Shown here: piece after piece, positions 18,423 to 28,334 of the stretch | How positions within the stretch are numbered: position 1 is the stretch's first letter | How the letters are laid out: every line of letters starts with the position of its first letter | NCBI RefSeq assembly: GCF_038237375.1 | Contig: NZ_CP151273.1 | Location: forward strand, 2,170,001 to 2,234,000 | Length of the DNA stretch: 64,000 nucleotides | Source of the DNA: Alcaligenes sp. SDU_A2 | GTDB lineage: Bacteria > Pseudomonadota > Gammaproteobacteria > Burkholderiales > Burkholderiaceae_B | Direction: 5' to 3' | The notes under the pieces: model-generated | What the model saw: only the letters and a program-made list of their open reading frames with translations | What the model was told of the DNA's origin: nothing | Database searches by the model: none | Made by a program: the position numbers and the translations under genes

Positions 18423-18763
18423 AGTGCGTAAAAGTCTGAGGGAAAACCCCAAATAAGGCAAGCCGCAAACCCGCCTGAAGCCGCAGCCCTATTGGCCTGG
18501 CCCTCTTCCCGGCAGCGGCCGTGAAAGACACGCCGACCCAGACATGGATAGCGCTTTTTTTCTTAACAGGACAAAAGCCCCGGCACCAGCCGCCTGCGGC
18601 CGCACGCCCCTTGCAGCAATCTCGACACACGGCACGCAAGGACTTTTTTCAATCGCGCCTAAGAGATTCATGCATCGAAGAAACTCGTCCGGCACAGTTG
18701 TGCATACACAACAGAAACAACGATGCCTAACGGTGAGCTCGCAGTTTTCATCCCCGGGTCATC
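18423..18763. other. Gene-free stretch between uvrB and the phosphatase gene
   Basis: About 340 bp with no open frame of convincing composition on either strand. It should contain the phosphatase promoter and the end of the uvrB transcript, but I see no intrinsic terminator hairpin with a T tract after uvrB. Confidence 0.4.
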
Positions 18764-20785
18764 TCAACCCAACAACAGTTTATCTTTCAGGCGCTGCAAC
18801 TTGTCGCGCGCAGCGGCGGCCTGTTCGAACTCCAGATTGCGCGCGTGCTCCATCATTTCCTTTTCCAGCCGTTTGATTTCGCGGGCTGCCGCCTTTTCGT
18901 CGCGCAGCAAGGCCTGCGGTATGTCCTCGTGCAACAAGGCGGTCGGATCGGGTGCCACAATGCCATCGATCAATTCGCGCACCGCTTTATTGACACCGCG
19001 CGGCGTAATCCCGTGCTCTTGATTGAATGCAATCTGCTTGGCCCGCCGCCGTTCGGTCTCGTCAATGGCCCGGCGCATCGAATCGGTAATTCTGTCGGCA
19101 TACAGAATGGCCTTGCCATTCAGATTGCGCGCCGCCCGGCCTATGGTCTGAATCAAGCTACGCTCGGAACGCAAAAATCCTTCTTTGTCGGCGTCCAGAA
19201 TCGCGACCAGTGACACCTCGGGGATATCCAGCCCTTCGCGCAGCAGGTTGATGCCCACCAATACATCGAACGCCCCCAGGCGCAAATCGCGGATGATCTC
19301 GGCCCGTTCCACCGTATCAATATCCGAGTGCAGATAGCGCACGCGAATGCCATTTTCCGCCAGATAATCGGTCAGATCCTCGGACATGCGCTTGGTCAGG
19401 GTGGTGACCAGCACCCGCTCCTGCACCGCCGTCCGTAATTTGATTTCCCCGAGCAAATCGTCGACCTGCGTGGTGGCCGGACGCACATCGATCTCCGGGT
19501 CGACTAGACCGGTAGGCCGCACCACCTGTTCGACCACATTATCGGCATGCTCCTGCTCGTACGCCGCCGGTGTAGCCGACACGAATACAGTCTGTGGCAT
19601 GCGGGTCTCGAACTCCTCGAGCTTGAGCGGCCGGTTGTCCGTGGCCGAAGGCAGACGAAAGCCGAACTGCACCAGGGTTTCCTTGCGTGAGCGGTCGCCA
19701 CGATACATGGCGCTGAGCTGGCCAATGGTCACATGGCTTTCGTCAATGAACATCAGGGCATTGCGCGGCAAATAATCGATGAGCGTGGGCGGCGGATCGC
19801 CGGGTGCCGCGCCAGACAGATGCCGGGAATAGTTCTCGATCCCTTTGCAAAAGCCCAATTCTTGCAACATCTCCAGATCGAAGCGCGTGCGCTGCTCCAG
19901 GCGTTGGGCCTCGACCAAATGCCCCTCTTTGACCAGATAGCTCACGCGTTCGCGCAGTTCCTGCTTAATGGTCTCGATGGCGCGCAGCACTGTATCGCGC
20001 GGAGTCACATAGTGAGAGCTGGGGAACACGGTAAAGCGGTTCAGCTTCTGCACAACCTTGCCGGTCAAGGGATCGAACAACTCCAACGACTCCAGTTCGT
20101 CGTCGAACAAGGTGACACGCAAGGCATGTTCGGCGTTTTCCGCCGGAAAAATATCCACGACCTCGCCACGCGCTCGGAACACACCCCGTTGAAAATCCAG
20201 ATCGTTGCGTTCGTACTGCATGGCCACTAAGCGTGCCAGCAATTCCTGGCGCGCAATACGATCGCCCGTGCGCAGGGTCAGTACCATGGCATGGTAATCG
20301 CCGGGATTGCCGATGCCGTAAATGCAGGACACCGTACCTACGATGATGGTGTCAGGACGCTCCAGCAGGCTTTTGGTGGCCGACAGACGCATCTGTTCGA
20401 TATGTTCGTTGATGGACGAATCTTTTTCGATGAACAGATCGCGCGAAGGCACATAGGCCTCGGGCTGATAATAGTCGTAATAAGAGACGAAATACTCAAC
20501 CGCATTGCGCGGAAAGAATTCGCGCATTTCCGCATAGAGCTGAGCGGCCAGGGTTTTGTTGGGAGCCAGCACAATGGCCGGCCGGCCAGTATGGGCGATA
20601 ATATTGGCCATGGTGTAGGTCTTGCCAGAACCCGTCACCCCCAGCAAGGTCTGATACATAAGCCCGTCATCGATGCCTTGCACGAGCTGCTCGATTGCGC
20701 CCGGCTGATCGCCGGCCGGCGGATACGGCTGAAAGAGCTTGAAGGAACTACCCGGAAATTCAAGGAACGCAGGCTCAAAATTCAT
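18764..20785 (-). CDS. uvrB: UvrABC system protein B
   Basis: Damage-verifying helicase subunit of nucleotide excision repair. With ATG 20785 it has 673 residues, the same length as E. coli UvrB. Motifs are Walker A GVTGSGKT (49-56), the beta-hairpin region [16 protein letters not shown] in motif II, and QTIGRAARN (motif VI). The UVR (UvrC-binding) domain lies at the C-terminus ([18 protein letters not shown]). An in-frame GTG at 20794 is an alternative start. The 83-bp gap to the divergent aminotransferase shows no CTG-N10-CAG LexA box, although lexA itself lies 2 kb away. Confidence 0.97.
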   Translation of the reverse strand: MNFEPAFLEFPGSSFKLFQPYPPAGDQPGAIEQLVQGIDDGLMYQTLLGVTGSGKTYTMANIIAHTGRPAIVLAPNKTLAAQLYAEMREFFPRNAVEYFVSYYDYYQPEAYVPSRDLFIEKDSSINEHIEQMRLSATKSLLERPDTIIVGTVSCIYGIGNPGDYHAMVLTLRTGDRIARQELLARLVAMQYERNDLDFQRGVFRARGEVVDIFPAENAEHALRVTLFDDELESLELFDPLTGKVVQKLNRFTVFPSSHYVTPRDTVLRAIETIKQELRERVSYLVKEGHLVEAQRLEQRTRFDLEMLQELGFCKGIENYSRHLSGAAPGDPPPTLIDYLPRNALMFIDESHVTIGQLSAMYRGDRSRKETLVQFGFRLPSATDNRPLKLEEFETRMPQTVFVSATPAAYEQEHADNVVEQVVRPTGLVDPEIDVRPATTQVDDLLGEIKLRTAVQERVLVTTLTKRMSEDLTDYLAENGIRVRYLHSDIDTVERAEIIRDLRLGAFDVLVGINLLREGLDIPEVSLVAILDADKEGFLRSERSLIQTIGRAARNLNGKAILYADRITDSMRRAIDETERRRAKQIAFNQEHGITPRGVNKAVRELIDGIVAPDPTALLHEDIPQALLRDEKAAAREIKRLEKEMMEHARNLEFEQAAAARDKLQRLKDKLLLG

Positions 20786-20868
20786 GCTAGACACGCTTTA
20801 GGGTAACCCCTTATTATCACATTAATGCTTCACTTTTCCACACTTTCAGGCATCGTCCCCACATTATC

Positions 20869-22071
20869 ATGACAACGCTTTTCGAAACCGTCGAACTGGC
20901 TCCCCGCGACCCTATTCTGGGTTTGAACGAACAATACAATGCCGACGAACGTAGCGGCAAAGTCAATCTGGGCGTTGGCGTGTACTACGACGATCAAGGT
21001 CGCATCCCCCTGCTGCAGGCCGTCCAGAAAGCCGAACAGGCCCTGGCCGCCAGTGCCACGGCCCGTAGCTACCTGCCCATCGAAGGCATCGCACATTACA
21101 ACAAAGGCGCACAAACCTTGCTGCTAGGCGCAGACTCGCCAGTCATCGCCGAAGGCCGCGCCCTGACCGTGCAAGCCCTGGGTGGCACGGGTGCCCTGAA
21201 GATCGGGGCCGATTTCCTGAAGCAGCTACTGCCTAACTCGAAGGTCTTCATCAGCGATCCCAGCTGGGAAAACCACCGCGCCCTGTTCGAGCGCGCCGGC
21301 TTCGTGGTCGACACCTATGCTTATTACGATGCCGCCACACATGGCCTGAATTTCGAAGGCATGCTCGCTTCCCTGCGCGCCATGCCTGCCCAGTCCATCG
21401 TAGTCCTGCATGCCTGCTGTCACAATCCCACCGGCGTGGACCCCTCGGCCGAACAGTGGGCACAGGTGGCCCAGGTCATCCAGGAACACAAGTTGGTACC
21501 TTTCCTGGATATCGCCTATCAAGGCTTTGGCGACGGCCTGGACCAGGATGCCGGCGTCGTGCGCCAGTTTGCCGCGCTGGGCCTGTCCATGCTGGTCAGT
21601 TCCTCCTTCTCCAAATCGTTCTCGCTGTACGGAGAGCGTGTCGGTGCCCTGACCCTGGTGACCTCCAGCAAAGACGAAACCTCGCGTGTGCTCAGCCAGG
21701 TCAAACGCGTTATCCGCACCAACTATTCCAACCCGCCTACGCACGGTGGCAAGGTCGTGGCTACAGTCCTGAATTCGCCCGAACTGTTCCAGACCTGGTC
21801 CGACGAGCTGGCCGGCATGCGCGATCGAATCCGCAGCATGCGCAGCCAACTGGTAGACAAACTGAAAGCCCGTGGCATCGCCCAGAACTTCGACTTTGTG
21901 CTACAGCAGCGCGGCATGTTCTCTTACTCCGGTTTGAATGCCGAGCAGGTAGAGCGCCTGCGCAACGAGCACGGTGTTTACGCGGTCAGCAGCGGCCGTA
22001 TCTGCGTGGCTGCCCTGAACAGCCAGAACATCGACCATGTGGTTGATGCCATTGCTGCCGTCCTGAAGTAA
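20869..22071 (+). CDS. tyrB: Aromatic amino acid / aspartate aminotransferase (class I)
   Basis: A PLP-dependent transaminase of the AspC/TyrB type, 400 residues. Family motifs are the start LFETVELAPRDPILGLNEQY, NLGVGVYYDDQG, HACCHNPTGVDPS (PLP contacts Asn/Pro), the Schiff-base lysine in SSSFSKSFSLYGERVG near residue 250, and the C-terminal substrate arginine in SSGRICVAALN. AspC and TyrB are hard to separate by eye; betaproteobacterial members with this start are usually annotated as tyrosine aminotransferases. It is monocistronic with a terminator at 22090-22115. Confidence 0.92.
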   Translation: MTTLFETVELAPRDPILGLNEQYNADERSGKVNLGVGVYYDDQGRIPLLQAVQKAEQALAASATARSYLPIEGIAHYNKGAQTLLLGADSPVIAEGRALTVQALGGTGALKIGADFLKQLLPNSKVFISDPSWENHRALFERAGFVVDTYAYYDAATHGLNFEGMLASLRAMPAQSIVVLHACCHNPTGVDPSAEQWAQVAQVIQEHKLVPFLDIAYQGFGDGLDQDAGVVRQFAALGLSMLVSSSFSKSFSLYGERVGALTLVTSSKDETSRVLSQVKRVIRTNYSNPPTHGGKVVATVLNSPELFQTWSDELAGMRDRIRSMRSQLVDKLKARGIAQNFDFVLQQRGMFSYSGLNAEQVERLRNEHGVYAVSSGRICVAALNSQNIDHVVDAIAAVLK

Positions 22072-22089
22072 AACGCCTCGGCGTCCTCC

Positions 22090-22115
22090 AACGCCCTTCT
22101 ACGGAAGGGCGTTTT
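22090..22115 (+). terminator. Rho-independent terminator of the aminotransferase gene
   Basis: A 10-bp perfect stem AACGCCCTTC / GAAGGGCGTT with a TACG tetraloop and T tract, 18 bp after the stop codon. Confidence 0.9.
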
Positions 22116-22139
22116 TCGTTTCTGCTATCCGCATCTGTC

Positions 22140-22700
22140 ATGTCCTCTCCTATCAGCCTGAACACTGCCCGCCTGTTACTGCGCCCCTGGCAGACAAGCG
22201 ATCTGCCGGCATTCGCCCGCCTGAATGCGGACCCGCAAGCACTGCAGTACTACCCTGCCACCCTGGACCGTGCGCAAAGCGATGCGCTGGCCCAGCGCAG
22301 TCAACATCTGATTGAGCAGCAAGGCTGGGGGCAGTGGGCCGTACAAGAGCAAGCCAGCGGCCAATTCGTCGGCATGGTAGGACTGAACATTCCTGTGGCC
22401 AAACTGCATTTCCAACCCTGCGTGGAGGTGGTCTGGCGACTGCTGCCCGAATTCTGGGGCAAAGGATATGCCACTGAGGCGGCCCGTGCCAGTGTGGATT
22501 TCGGTTTTCATACACTGAAGCTGGCGCAGATCGTGGCCTACACCACTGAATTGAACCTACCCTCGCAAGCGGTCATGGAGCGTTTGGGCATGCAGCGCCA
22601 GCCGGGAACCTTCGATCACCCCGCTTTGCCCGCCGGCCATCCATTGGCACCCCACGTTCTGTATACACAAAATCGAAGCGCATGGCCCGCAGACCGTTAA
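22140..22700 (+). CDS. GNAT-family N-acetyltransferase (RimJ/RimL-like)
   Basis: A 186-residue acetyltransferase of the Acetyltransf_3 type. It begins ISLNTARLLLRPWQTSDLPAFARLNADP, the standard RimJ/RimL opening. Acetyl-CoA-binding motif A is modified but recognisable as LLPEFWGKGYATEAARA near residue 105, followed by VAYTTELNLPSQAVMERLGM. The substrate is unknown; relatives act on ribosomal proteins, small amines or antibiotics. It lies between the aminotransferase terminator and lexA. Confidence 0.88.
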   Translation: MSSPISLNTARLLLRPWQTSDLPAFARLNADPQALQYYPATLDRAQSDALAQRSQHLIEQQGWGQWAVQEQASGQFVGMVGLNIPVAKLHFQPCVEVVWRLLPEFWGKGYATEAARASVDFGFHTLKLAQIVAYTTELNLPSQAVMERLGMQRQPGTFDHPALPAGHPLAPHVLYTQNRSAWPADR

Positions 22701-22720
22701 TGTCATCCCTACACGCAGTC

Positions 22721-22770
22721 TTGCAAAATCAACGTAAGTAACGCACAATCATCACTGTATATATATTCAG
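22721..22770 (+). promoter_or_regulatory. lexA promoter with SOS (LexA) box
   Basis: A -35 element TTGCAA (22721-22726), 17-bp spacer and -10 CACAAT (22744-22749). Directly downstream, 22755-22770 reads CTG-TATATATATT-CAG, the gammaproteobacterial-type LexA box (CTG-N10-CAG with AT-rich centre). It covers the expected transcription start, so autorepression is expected. Confidence 0.85.
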
Positions 22771-22781
22771 CAAAGCACACC

Positions 22782-23435
22782 ATGACCGTCAAGCTCACTG
22801 CGCGCCAGCAACAAGTGCTGGATATCATCCGCTCCGAAATCGAGCGCACCGGTTTCCCCCCTACCCGGGCCGAAATCGCCCAGGTACTGGGTTTCAAATC
22901 GGCCAATGCCGCCGAAGACCACCTGAAGGCGCTGGCTCGCAAAGGGGCCATAGAACTGACCGCAGGAGCTTCGCGTGGCATACGCCTGCTAGGCACAGAC
23001 CTGCGGGATAGCGCCGAAACCGGCTTGCTCACCAGCCTGACCGACGCCCTGCTTCTACCCATTATCGGACGCGTGGCTGCGGGCAACCCCATTCTGGCCA
23101 CCGAACACATCGAACGCGAAATCGGGGTCAGCAATACGCTGTTCAACCAAACGCCGGATTACCTGCTGCGCGTTCGGGGTCTTAGCATGCGCGACGCTGG
23201 CATCCTGGATGGCGACCTGCTGGCCGTCAAAAAAACCGCCGAAGCACGCAATGGTCAAATCGTCGTGGCCCGTATCGGCGACGAAGTCACCGTTAAACGC
23301 CTGTCTCGCTCCAACAATCAAGTCGTGCTGCTGCCGGAAAATCCCGATTTCGAGCCCATTGTTGTCACCGACCCCGAATCCCTGGCCCTGGAAGGTGTGG
23401 CTGTCGGGCTGATCCGCGCCACACCCTTACACTAA
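22782..23435 (+). CDS. lexA: SOS repressor LexA
   Basis: Represses DNA-damage genes and cleaves itself when RecA filaments form. It is 217 residues. The N-terminal winged helix reads [24 protein letters not shown]-type sequence at about residues 28-51. The cleavage site is Ala100-Gly101 ([10 protein letters not shown]). The catalytic dyad is Ser135 (RGLSMRDAG) and Lys172 (VTVKRLS). The SOS box is 11 bp upstream of the ATG. The gene is followed by a bidirectional terminator shared with lon. Confidence 0.97.
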   Translation: MTVKLTARQQQVLDIIRSEIERTGFPPTRAEIAQVLGFKSANAAEDHLKALARKGAIELTAGASRGIRLLGTDLRDSAETGLLTSLTDALLLPIIGRVAAGNPILATEHIEREIGVSNTLFNQTPDYLLRVRGLSMRDAGILDGDLLAVKKTAEARNGQIVVARIGDEVTVKRLSRSNNQVVLLPENPDFEPIVVTDPESLALEGVAVGLIRATPLH

Positions 23436-23614
23436 CAAACGCAACGGCCCGCTTGCGTTTGGGCGCACTAGGCCACTTTTGCAATCGCCGGATCTAAACC
23501 GTGCAACCAGCGGACAGATCTGCAAAGCCGATCCAACAAGCAATTTGCATCGGGCCTATCCTTAACAGCATAAACAGCACAGGTTTGACATCGCTCTAGC
23601 GGATGACCCAGCCC

Positions 23615-23650
23615 AAAAAAAACCCGAAGCAATCGCTTCGGGTTTTTTTT
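23615..23650. terminator. Bidirectional Rho-independent terminator between lexA and lon
   Basis: A perfect 16-bp stem, eight A, then ACCCGAAGC-type sequence mirrored by GCTTCGGGT and eight T, closed by the tetraloop AATC. The A and T runs serve transcripts from either side. Confidence 0.92.
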
Positions 23651-23666
23651 CGCCATCAACACAGCA

Positions 23667-26132
23667 TCAGTGTTTAAAGGACTCCGGTGCCGAACCAGGG
23701 CCTCGACTTGCAGCCAGAGCCTCGGCCGCCAGGCGGGCAACCTCTTCATCGCTGAGCGGCTTGACGGCATCTTGCAAGGCCACTTCCAGAACCCGATCAA
23801 TCCAACGCACAGGGATGATTTCCAGATGATTCTTCACATTATCGGGAATCTCGGCCAGGTCCTTGACGTTTTCTTCGGGAATCAGCACGGTCTTGATGCC
23901 ACCGCGATGCGCTGCCAACAGCTTTTCCTTCAGACCGCCGATAGCCAGGACTTCGCCACGCAAGGTGATCTCACCTGTCATGGCCACATCCGAGCGCACC
24001 GGAATTCCAGTCAGGCTGGACACGATTGCCGTGGTAATGGCAATACCGGCCGATGGACCATCCTTGGGCGTCGCTCCTTCAGGAAAGTGTACATGCAGGT
24101 CGCGTTTCTCGAACACGGAATCTGCGATACCCCACTTCTGGGCCCGCGAACGCACCACGGTACGGGCAGCCTCGACCGACTCTTTCATGACATCGCCGAT
24201 AGAACCTGTACGCAACACATTGCCCTTACCCGGCATGTCCGCCACTTCGATGGTCAGCAAATCGCCGCCTACTTCGGTCCAGGCCAGACCCGTAACCTGT
24301 CCCACTTTGTTTTCCTTTTCGGCCAGGCCGAAAGAAAAACGGCGAACGCCCAAGTACTCGTTCAAATTTGCTGAGTCAACCACAATCGGTTCAGACGCCA
24401 AAGCCTTGCCACGCGCGGCCCGGGAGCCCGCCTGCGGATTGGCCGCCAACAGCTTGCGCACCACCTTGCGGCAGATCTTGCTGATCTCGCGCTCCAACGA
24501 ACGCACGCCGGCTTCGCGGGTGTAGTAGCGCACAATATCGCGTACCGCTTCTTCCTTGACCTCGAGCTCGCCGTCGCGCACGCCGTTGTTCTTCATGAGC
24601 TTGGGCAACAAGTGGTCGTAGGCGATGCGCAGCTTTTCATCTTCCGTATAGCCGGACAGCCGTATGACTTCCATGCGATCCAAGAGCGCAGGCGGAATAT
24701 TCAAGGTATTGCTGGTAGCCACGAACATGACATCGGACAGATCGTAGTCCACTTCCAGGTAGTGATCCTGGAAGGTATGGTTCTGTTCGGGGTCCAGCAC
24801 TTCCAGCAGCGCCGAAGAAGGATCGCCGCGGAAATCGGCCCCCATCTTGTCGATCTCATCCAGCAGGAACAGAGGGTTACGCACGCCGACCTTGCTCATG
24901 TTCTGCACGACCTTGCCAGGCATGGAGCCGATATAGGTGCGGCGATGACCACGGATTTCGGCTTCGTCGCGCACACCACCCAACGCCATACGCACGAACT
25001 TGCGGTTTGTGGCTTTGGCAATGGATTGTCCCAACGAAGTTTTACCCACGCCCGGCGGCCCGACCAAACACAGAATCGGTGCCTTGAGCTTGTCCACGCG
25101 CTGCTGCACGGCCAAATATTCGACGATGCGCTCTTTGACCTTTTCCAGGCCGAAGTGGTCGGCATCCAGCACGCTTTCGGCATTACTGAGCGAATTATTG
25201 ATACGGCTCTTCTTGCGCCAAGGCAAGCCCACCAGCGTTTCGATGTAGTTGCGCACCACCGTGGCTTCGGCTGACATCGGCGACATCAGCTTGAGCTTTT
25301 TCATTTCGGCTTCGGCTTTTTTAAGCGCTTCCTTGCTGAGCTGAGCCTCTTCGATCCGCTTTTCCAGTTCTTCGACGTCGGCACCGTCTTCGCCTTCGCC
25401 CAATTCTTTCTGGATGGCCTTGACCTGCTCGTTCAGGTAGTAATCGCGCTGGCTTTTTTCCATCTGCTTTTTGACGCGACCACGAATGCGCTTTTCCACC
25501 TGCAGGATATCGATCTCGCCTTCCAGTTGCGAAAGCAGGCCTTCCAGACGTTCTGGCGCATTGGCGGTTTCGAGCATGCCCTGCTTTTGCTCCAGCTTCA
25601 GGGGCAGATGCGCTGCAATGGTGTCAGCCAGGCGACCGGCTTCATCGATCCCCGTCAGGGACGTCAGAATTTCCTGGGGGATTTTTTTGTTCAGCTTGAC
25701 GTACTGCTCGAACTGAGCCAGCACGGCACGACGCAGCGCTTCGGTTTCAGCGGCATTGCCGGCATCACCCGGCACATCAACCACCGAGGCCATGAAATGG
25801 GTCTCGGCATCGTGTACATTGCGCACGCGAGCGCGCTGCAACCCCTCGACCAACACCTTGACGGTGCCGTCGGGCAGCTTGAGCATCTGCAGGATGCTAG
25901 CAGCACAACCGATTTCGTAGAGATCTTCCGGCGTGGGATCATCTTTGCCGGCGGATTTCTGCGCCACCAGCATGATGTTGTTGCCGGATTCCATCGCCAG
26001 CTCCAACGCCTTGATAGAGCGAGGCCGACCGACAAAAAGCGGAATGACCATATGAGGGAACACCACCACATCGCGCAGAGGCAGCAGCGGCAGCTCAATG
26101 GGTTCCGTAGAGAGAATCTGGCTCGCAGACAT
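23667..26132 (-). CDS. lon: ATP-dependent protease Lon (LonA type)
   Basis: A cytosolic AAA+ serine protease that degrades misfolded and regulatory proteins. It is 821 residues, slightly longer than E. coli Lon (784). The N-terminal substrate domain begins [24 protein letters not shown]. The coiled coil and the AAA module follow, with Walker [12 protein letters not shown] near residue 365 and Walker [12 protein letters not shown]. The protease domain has catalytic Ser in [10 protein letters not shown] and Lys in GGIKTVLIP. Extra length includes an Ala/Arg-rich insert near 590 ([13 protein letters not shown]) and a Gly/Pro-rich tail. Its start ATG 26132 has an AGGAAAT ribosome-binding site. 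Confidence 0.97.
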   Translation of the reverse strand: MSASQILSTEPIELPLLPLRDVVVFPHMVIPLFVGRPRSIKALELAMESGNNIMLVAQKSAGKDDPTPEDLYEIGCAASILQMLKLPDGTVKVLVEGLQRARVRNVHDAETHFMASVVDVPGDAGNAAETEALRRAVLAQFEQYVKLNKKIPQEILTSLTGIDEAGRLADTIAAHLPLKLEQKQGMLETANAPERLEGLLSQLEGEIDILQVEKRIRGRVKKQMEKSQRDYYLNEQVKAIQKELGEGEDGADVEELEKRIEEAQLSKEALKKAEAEMKKLKLMSPMSAEATVVRNYIETLVGLPWRKKSRINNSLSNAESVLDADHFGLEKVKERIVEYLAVQQRVDKLKAPILCLVGPPGVGKTSLGQSIAKATNRKFVRMALGGVRDEAEIRGHRRTYIGSMPGKVVQNMSKVGVRNPLFLLDEIDKMGADFRGDPSSALLEVLDPEQNHTFQDHYLEVDYDLSDVMFVATSNTLNIPPALLDRMEVIRLSGYTEDEKLRIAYDHLLPKLMKNNGVRDGELEVKEEAVRDIVRYYTREAGVRSLEREISKICRKVVRKLLAANPQAGSRAARGKALASEPIVVDSANLNEYLGVRRFSFGLAEKENKVGQVTGLAWTEVGGDLLTIEVADMPGKGNVLRTGSIGDVMKESVEAARTVVRSRAQKWGIADSVFEKRDLHVHFPEGATPKDGPSAGIAITTAIVSSLTGIPVRSDVAMTGEITLRGEVLAIGGLKEKLLAAHRGGIKTVLIPEENVKDLAEIPDNVKNHLEIIPVRWIDRVLEVALQDAVKPLSDEEVARLAAEALAASRGPGSAPESFKH

Positions 26133-26162
26133 AGTTATTTCCTATAAATGTCCTTAGACGCA

Positions 26163-26186
26163 AAAGGGAAGCCTGGGCTTCCCTTT
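26163..26186 (-). terminator. Hairpin between clpX and lon
   Basis: Inverted repeat AAAGGGAAGCC / GGCTTCCCTTT with a minimal centre, so the real loop must open several pairs. Read on the minus strand it ends in TTTTGCG. It is either the clpX terminator or an attenuator in the lon leader, because a candidate heat-shock promoter lies upstream of it. Confidence 0.55.
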
Positions 26187-26209
26187 CACGGTTCAACCTG
26201 TTGCTGTTC

Positions 26210-26237
26210 AGATTGTGGCGAACTTCAAAATTTCAAG
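26210..26237 (-). promoter_or_regulatory. Candidate sigma-32 (heat-shock) promoter of lon
   Basis: On the minus strand CTTGAAA (26231-26237) is followed after 12 bp by CCACAATCT (26210-26218). This resembles the sigma-32 consensus CTTGAAA-N(11-15)-CCCCATNT. lon is a known heat-shock gene in E. coli. The predicted leader to the lon ATG is about 70 nt. Confidence 0.5.
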
Positions 26238-26275
26238 TAGGCCATATCACCAACAGGAAAGGGCCTTGCACGTCG

Positions 26276-27577
26276 CTACGCGGCGGCATCTTTCAAGGTC
26301 TGAGAGAGCTCGTCGGAATTACTATCATCCAAAGGACGGCCCAGAATCAATTCGGGTTTACTCTTTCCAAGCACGGCATCTTCGGTCAAGACCACTTTGC
26401 TGACATCCTTGCGCGAGGGCAGCTCGTACATGGTGTCCAACAGGGCTTGTTCCACAATGCTGCGCAAGCCACGTGCCCCAGTACGGCGCTTGATGGCGCG
26501 CTGGGCGACAGCCTTCAGGGCGGCCGGCTGGATATCCAGTTCTACGCCTTCCATTTCCAGCAGCTTCTGGAATTGCTTGACCAGCGCGTTGCGCGGCTCG
26601 GTCAGGATGCGCACCAAGGCGTCTTCGCGCAGCTCTTCCAAAGTGGCCACGACCGGCAAACGACCCACCAATTCAGGGATGATGCCAAATTTGATCAGGT
26701 CTTCGGGCTCCACTTCGGAGAACAATTCGCCAACACCGCGTTCGGACTTGGCCTTGACCGAGGCCGAAAAGCCAATGCCCGATTTTTCGGTACGGTCGCG
26801 GATGACTTTTTCCAATCCATCGAACGCGCCGCCCACGATGAACAGAATATTGGTGGTATCGACCTGGACAAAATCCTGGTTGGGGTGCTTGCGCCCACCT
26901 TGCGGCGGCACCGAGGCCACCGTGCCTTCGATAAGCTTGAGCAGGGCCTGTTGCACACCTTCGCCGGACACGTCGCGTGTAATGGACGGGTTATCGGACT
27001 TGCGCGAAATCTTGTCGATTTCGTCGATGTAGATGATGGCGCGCTGCGCTTTTTCGATGTCGTAATCGCAATTTTGCAGCAACTTCTGGACAATATTTTC
27101 CACGTCCTCGCCCACATAACCGGCTTCGGTCAAGGTGGTGGCATCGGCCATGACAAACGGGACATCCAGCATGCGCGCCAAGGTCTGCGCCAGCAGCGTT
27201 TTGCCCGAGCCGGTCGGCCCGATCAGCAAAATATTGCTTTTTGACAGTTCCACATCGTCGCGACCCGGCTTGCCGTTACGGATACGCTTATAGTGGTTGT
27301 AGACAGCCACGGCCAAGGTACGCTTGGGCGTTTCCTGACCGATCACGTAGCCGTCGAGAAATTCTTTGATTTCGCGGGGTGTGGGCAGTTCTTTGCGCTC
27401 GCCATCGGGCGCAGCACCCGCCGCTTCGTCACGAATGATATCGGTACAAAGATCAATACACTCGTCGCAGATAAACACCGACGAAGGTCCAGCGATCAGT
27501 TTCTTGACCTCGTGCTGGCTTTTGTTGCAAAACGAGCAATGCAGAACTTTTTCGTCGGCCGATTTCTTTTCGGACAT
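26276..27577 (-). CDS. clpX: ATP-dependent Clp protease ATP-binding subunit ClpX
   Basis: AAA+ unfoldase that feeds tagged proteins (for example ssrA-tagged) to ClpP. It is 433 residues. The N-terminal zinc-binding domain has Cys14, Cys17, Cys37 and Cys40. Walker A is [12 protein letters not shown], Walker [12 protein letters not shown], the pore loop GYVG, and the ClpP-docking IGF loop lies in KSGIGFSAS. It follows clpP in the order tig-clpP-clpX-lon, with a hairpin terminator at 27610-27630 in between, so it probably has its own promoter as well as readthrough. Confidence 0.97.
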   Translation of the reverse strand: MSEKKSADEKVLHCSFCNKSQHEVKKLIAGPSSVFICDECIDLCTDIIRDEAAGAAPDGERKELPTPREIKEFLDGYVIGQETPKRTLAVAVYNHYKRIRNGKPGRDDVELSKSNILLIGPTGSGKTLLAQTLARMLDVPFVMADATTLTEAGYVGEDVENIVQKLLQNCDYDIEKAQRAIIYIDEIDKISRKSDNPSITRDVSGEGVQQALLKLIEGTVASVPPQGGRKHPNQDFVQVDTTNILFIVGGAFDGLEKVIRDRTEKSGIGFSASVKAKSERGVGELFSEVEPEDLIKFGIIPELVGRLPVVATLEELREDALVRILTEPRNALVKQFQKLLEMEGVELDIQPAALKAVAQRAIKRRTGARGLRSIVEQALLDTMYELPSRKDVSKVVLTEDAVLGKSKPELILGRPLDDSNSDELSQTLKDAAA

Positions 27578-27606
27578 AGATTCAAATTTTCACTTCAGGG
27601 ATAGTA

Positions 27607-27630
27607 AAAGGACGGGAACAAGTCCCGTCC
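27607..27630 (-). terminator. Terminator-like hairpin between clpP and clpX
   Basis: Stem GGACGGGA (27610-27617) / TCCCGTCC (27623-27630) with a 5-base loop. On the minus strand a short T run (TTTTAC) follows. It is about 50 bp beyond the clpP stop and would reduce readthrough into clpX. Confidence 0.7.
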
Positions 27631-27680
27631 CAGAACAGCCATAGTACTGCTTTATGTCGTCCGTGGGGACGGCCGCATAT

Positions 27681-28334
27681 CTACACGCCGCGCGTCGACA
27701 TCACCTGATCGATCAGGCCATAGGCCTGAGCATCTTCGGCTGCCATGAAGTTATCGCGCTCGGTATCCAGCTCGATCCGCTCGACCGGTTGTCCGCAGTT
27801 TGCGGCCAAAATACGGTTAAGACGTTCGCGCAGGCTGAGGATTTCCTTGGCCTGGATCTGGATGTCCGACGCCTGCCCTTGTGCACCGCCCGAAGGCTGA
27901 TGAATCATGATGCGCGAATTGGGCAGTGCAAAGCGCTTGCCCTTCATGCCCGACGACAAGAGGAAAGCACCCATGCTGGCGGCCATGCCGGTACACAGTG
28001 TCGAGACTTCGGGTTTGACGAACTGCATCGTGTCGTAAATGGCCAGGCCGGCATACACCGAACCCCCAGGAGAGTTGATGTACAAGGAGATATCCTTGTC
28101 GGGATTCTCCGACTCCAGGAACAGCAACTGAGCCACGATCAGGTTGGCCGAATTGTCGTTGACAGGACCCACCAGAAAAATGATACGTTCCCGCAGCAGA
28201 CGCGAGTAGATATCGTAGGACCGCTCACCGCGGCCGGACTGTTCGATCACGATGGGCACGTAGCCCAGCCCCGTGGGAGCCACCGAGTGGCCCCCGTTCA
28301 TCGAGGCATAGAAGTCGACAAAGCTTGACGACAT
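27681..28334 (-). CDS. clpP: ATP-dependent Clp protease proteolytic subunit ClpP
   Basis: The serine peptidase that forms the tetradecameric degradation chamber used with ClpX and ClpA. It is 217 residues including a short N-terminal propeptide. The catalytic triad is visible: Ser120 (GMAASMGAF), His145 (MIHQPSGG), Asp194 (DTERDNFM). Its ATG directly abuts the tig stop (28334/28335), so tig and clpP are translated from one message. The start [10 protein letters not shown] aligns with betaproteobacterial ClpP. Confidence 0.97.
   Translation of the reverse strand: MSSSFVDFYASMNGGHSVAPTGLGYVPIVIEQSGRGERSYDIYSRLLRERIIFLVGPVNDNSANLIVAQLLFLESENPDKDISLYINSPGGSVYAGLAIYDTMQFVKPEVSTLCTGMAASMGAFLLSSGMKGKRFALPNSRIMIHQPSGGAQGQASDIQIQAKEILSLRERLNRILAANCGQPVERIELDTERDNFMAAEDAQAYGLIDQVMSTRGV

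Noticed and set aside
26201-27244. A 347-codon open frame antisense to clpX
   Set aside because: Shadow of clpX, without domain or translation signals.
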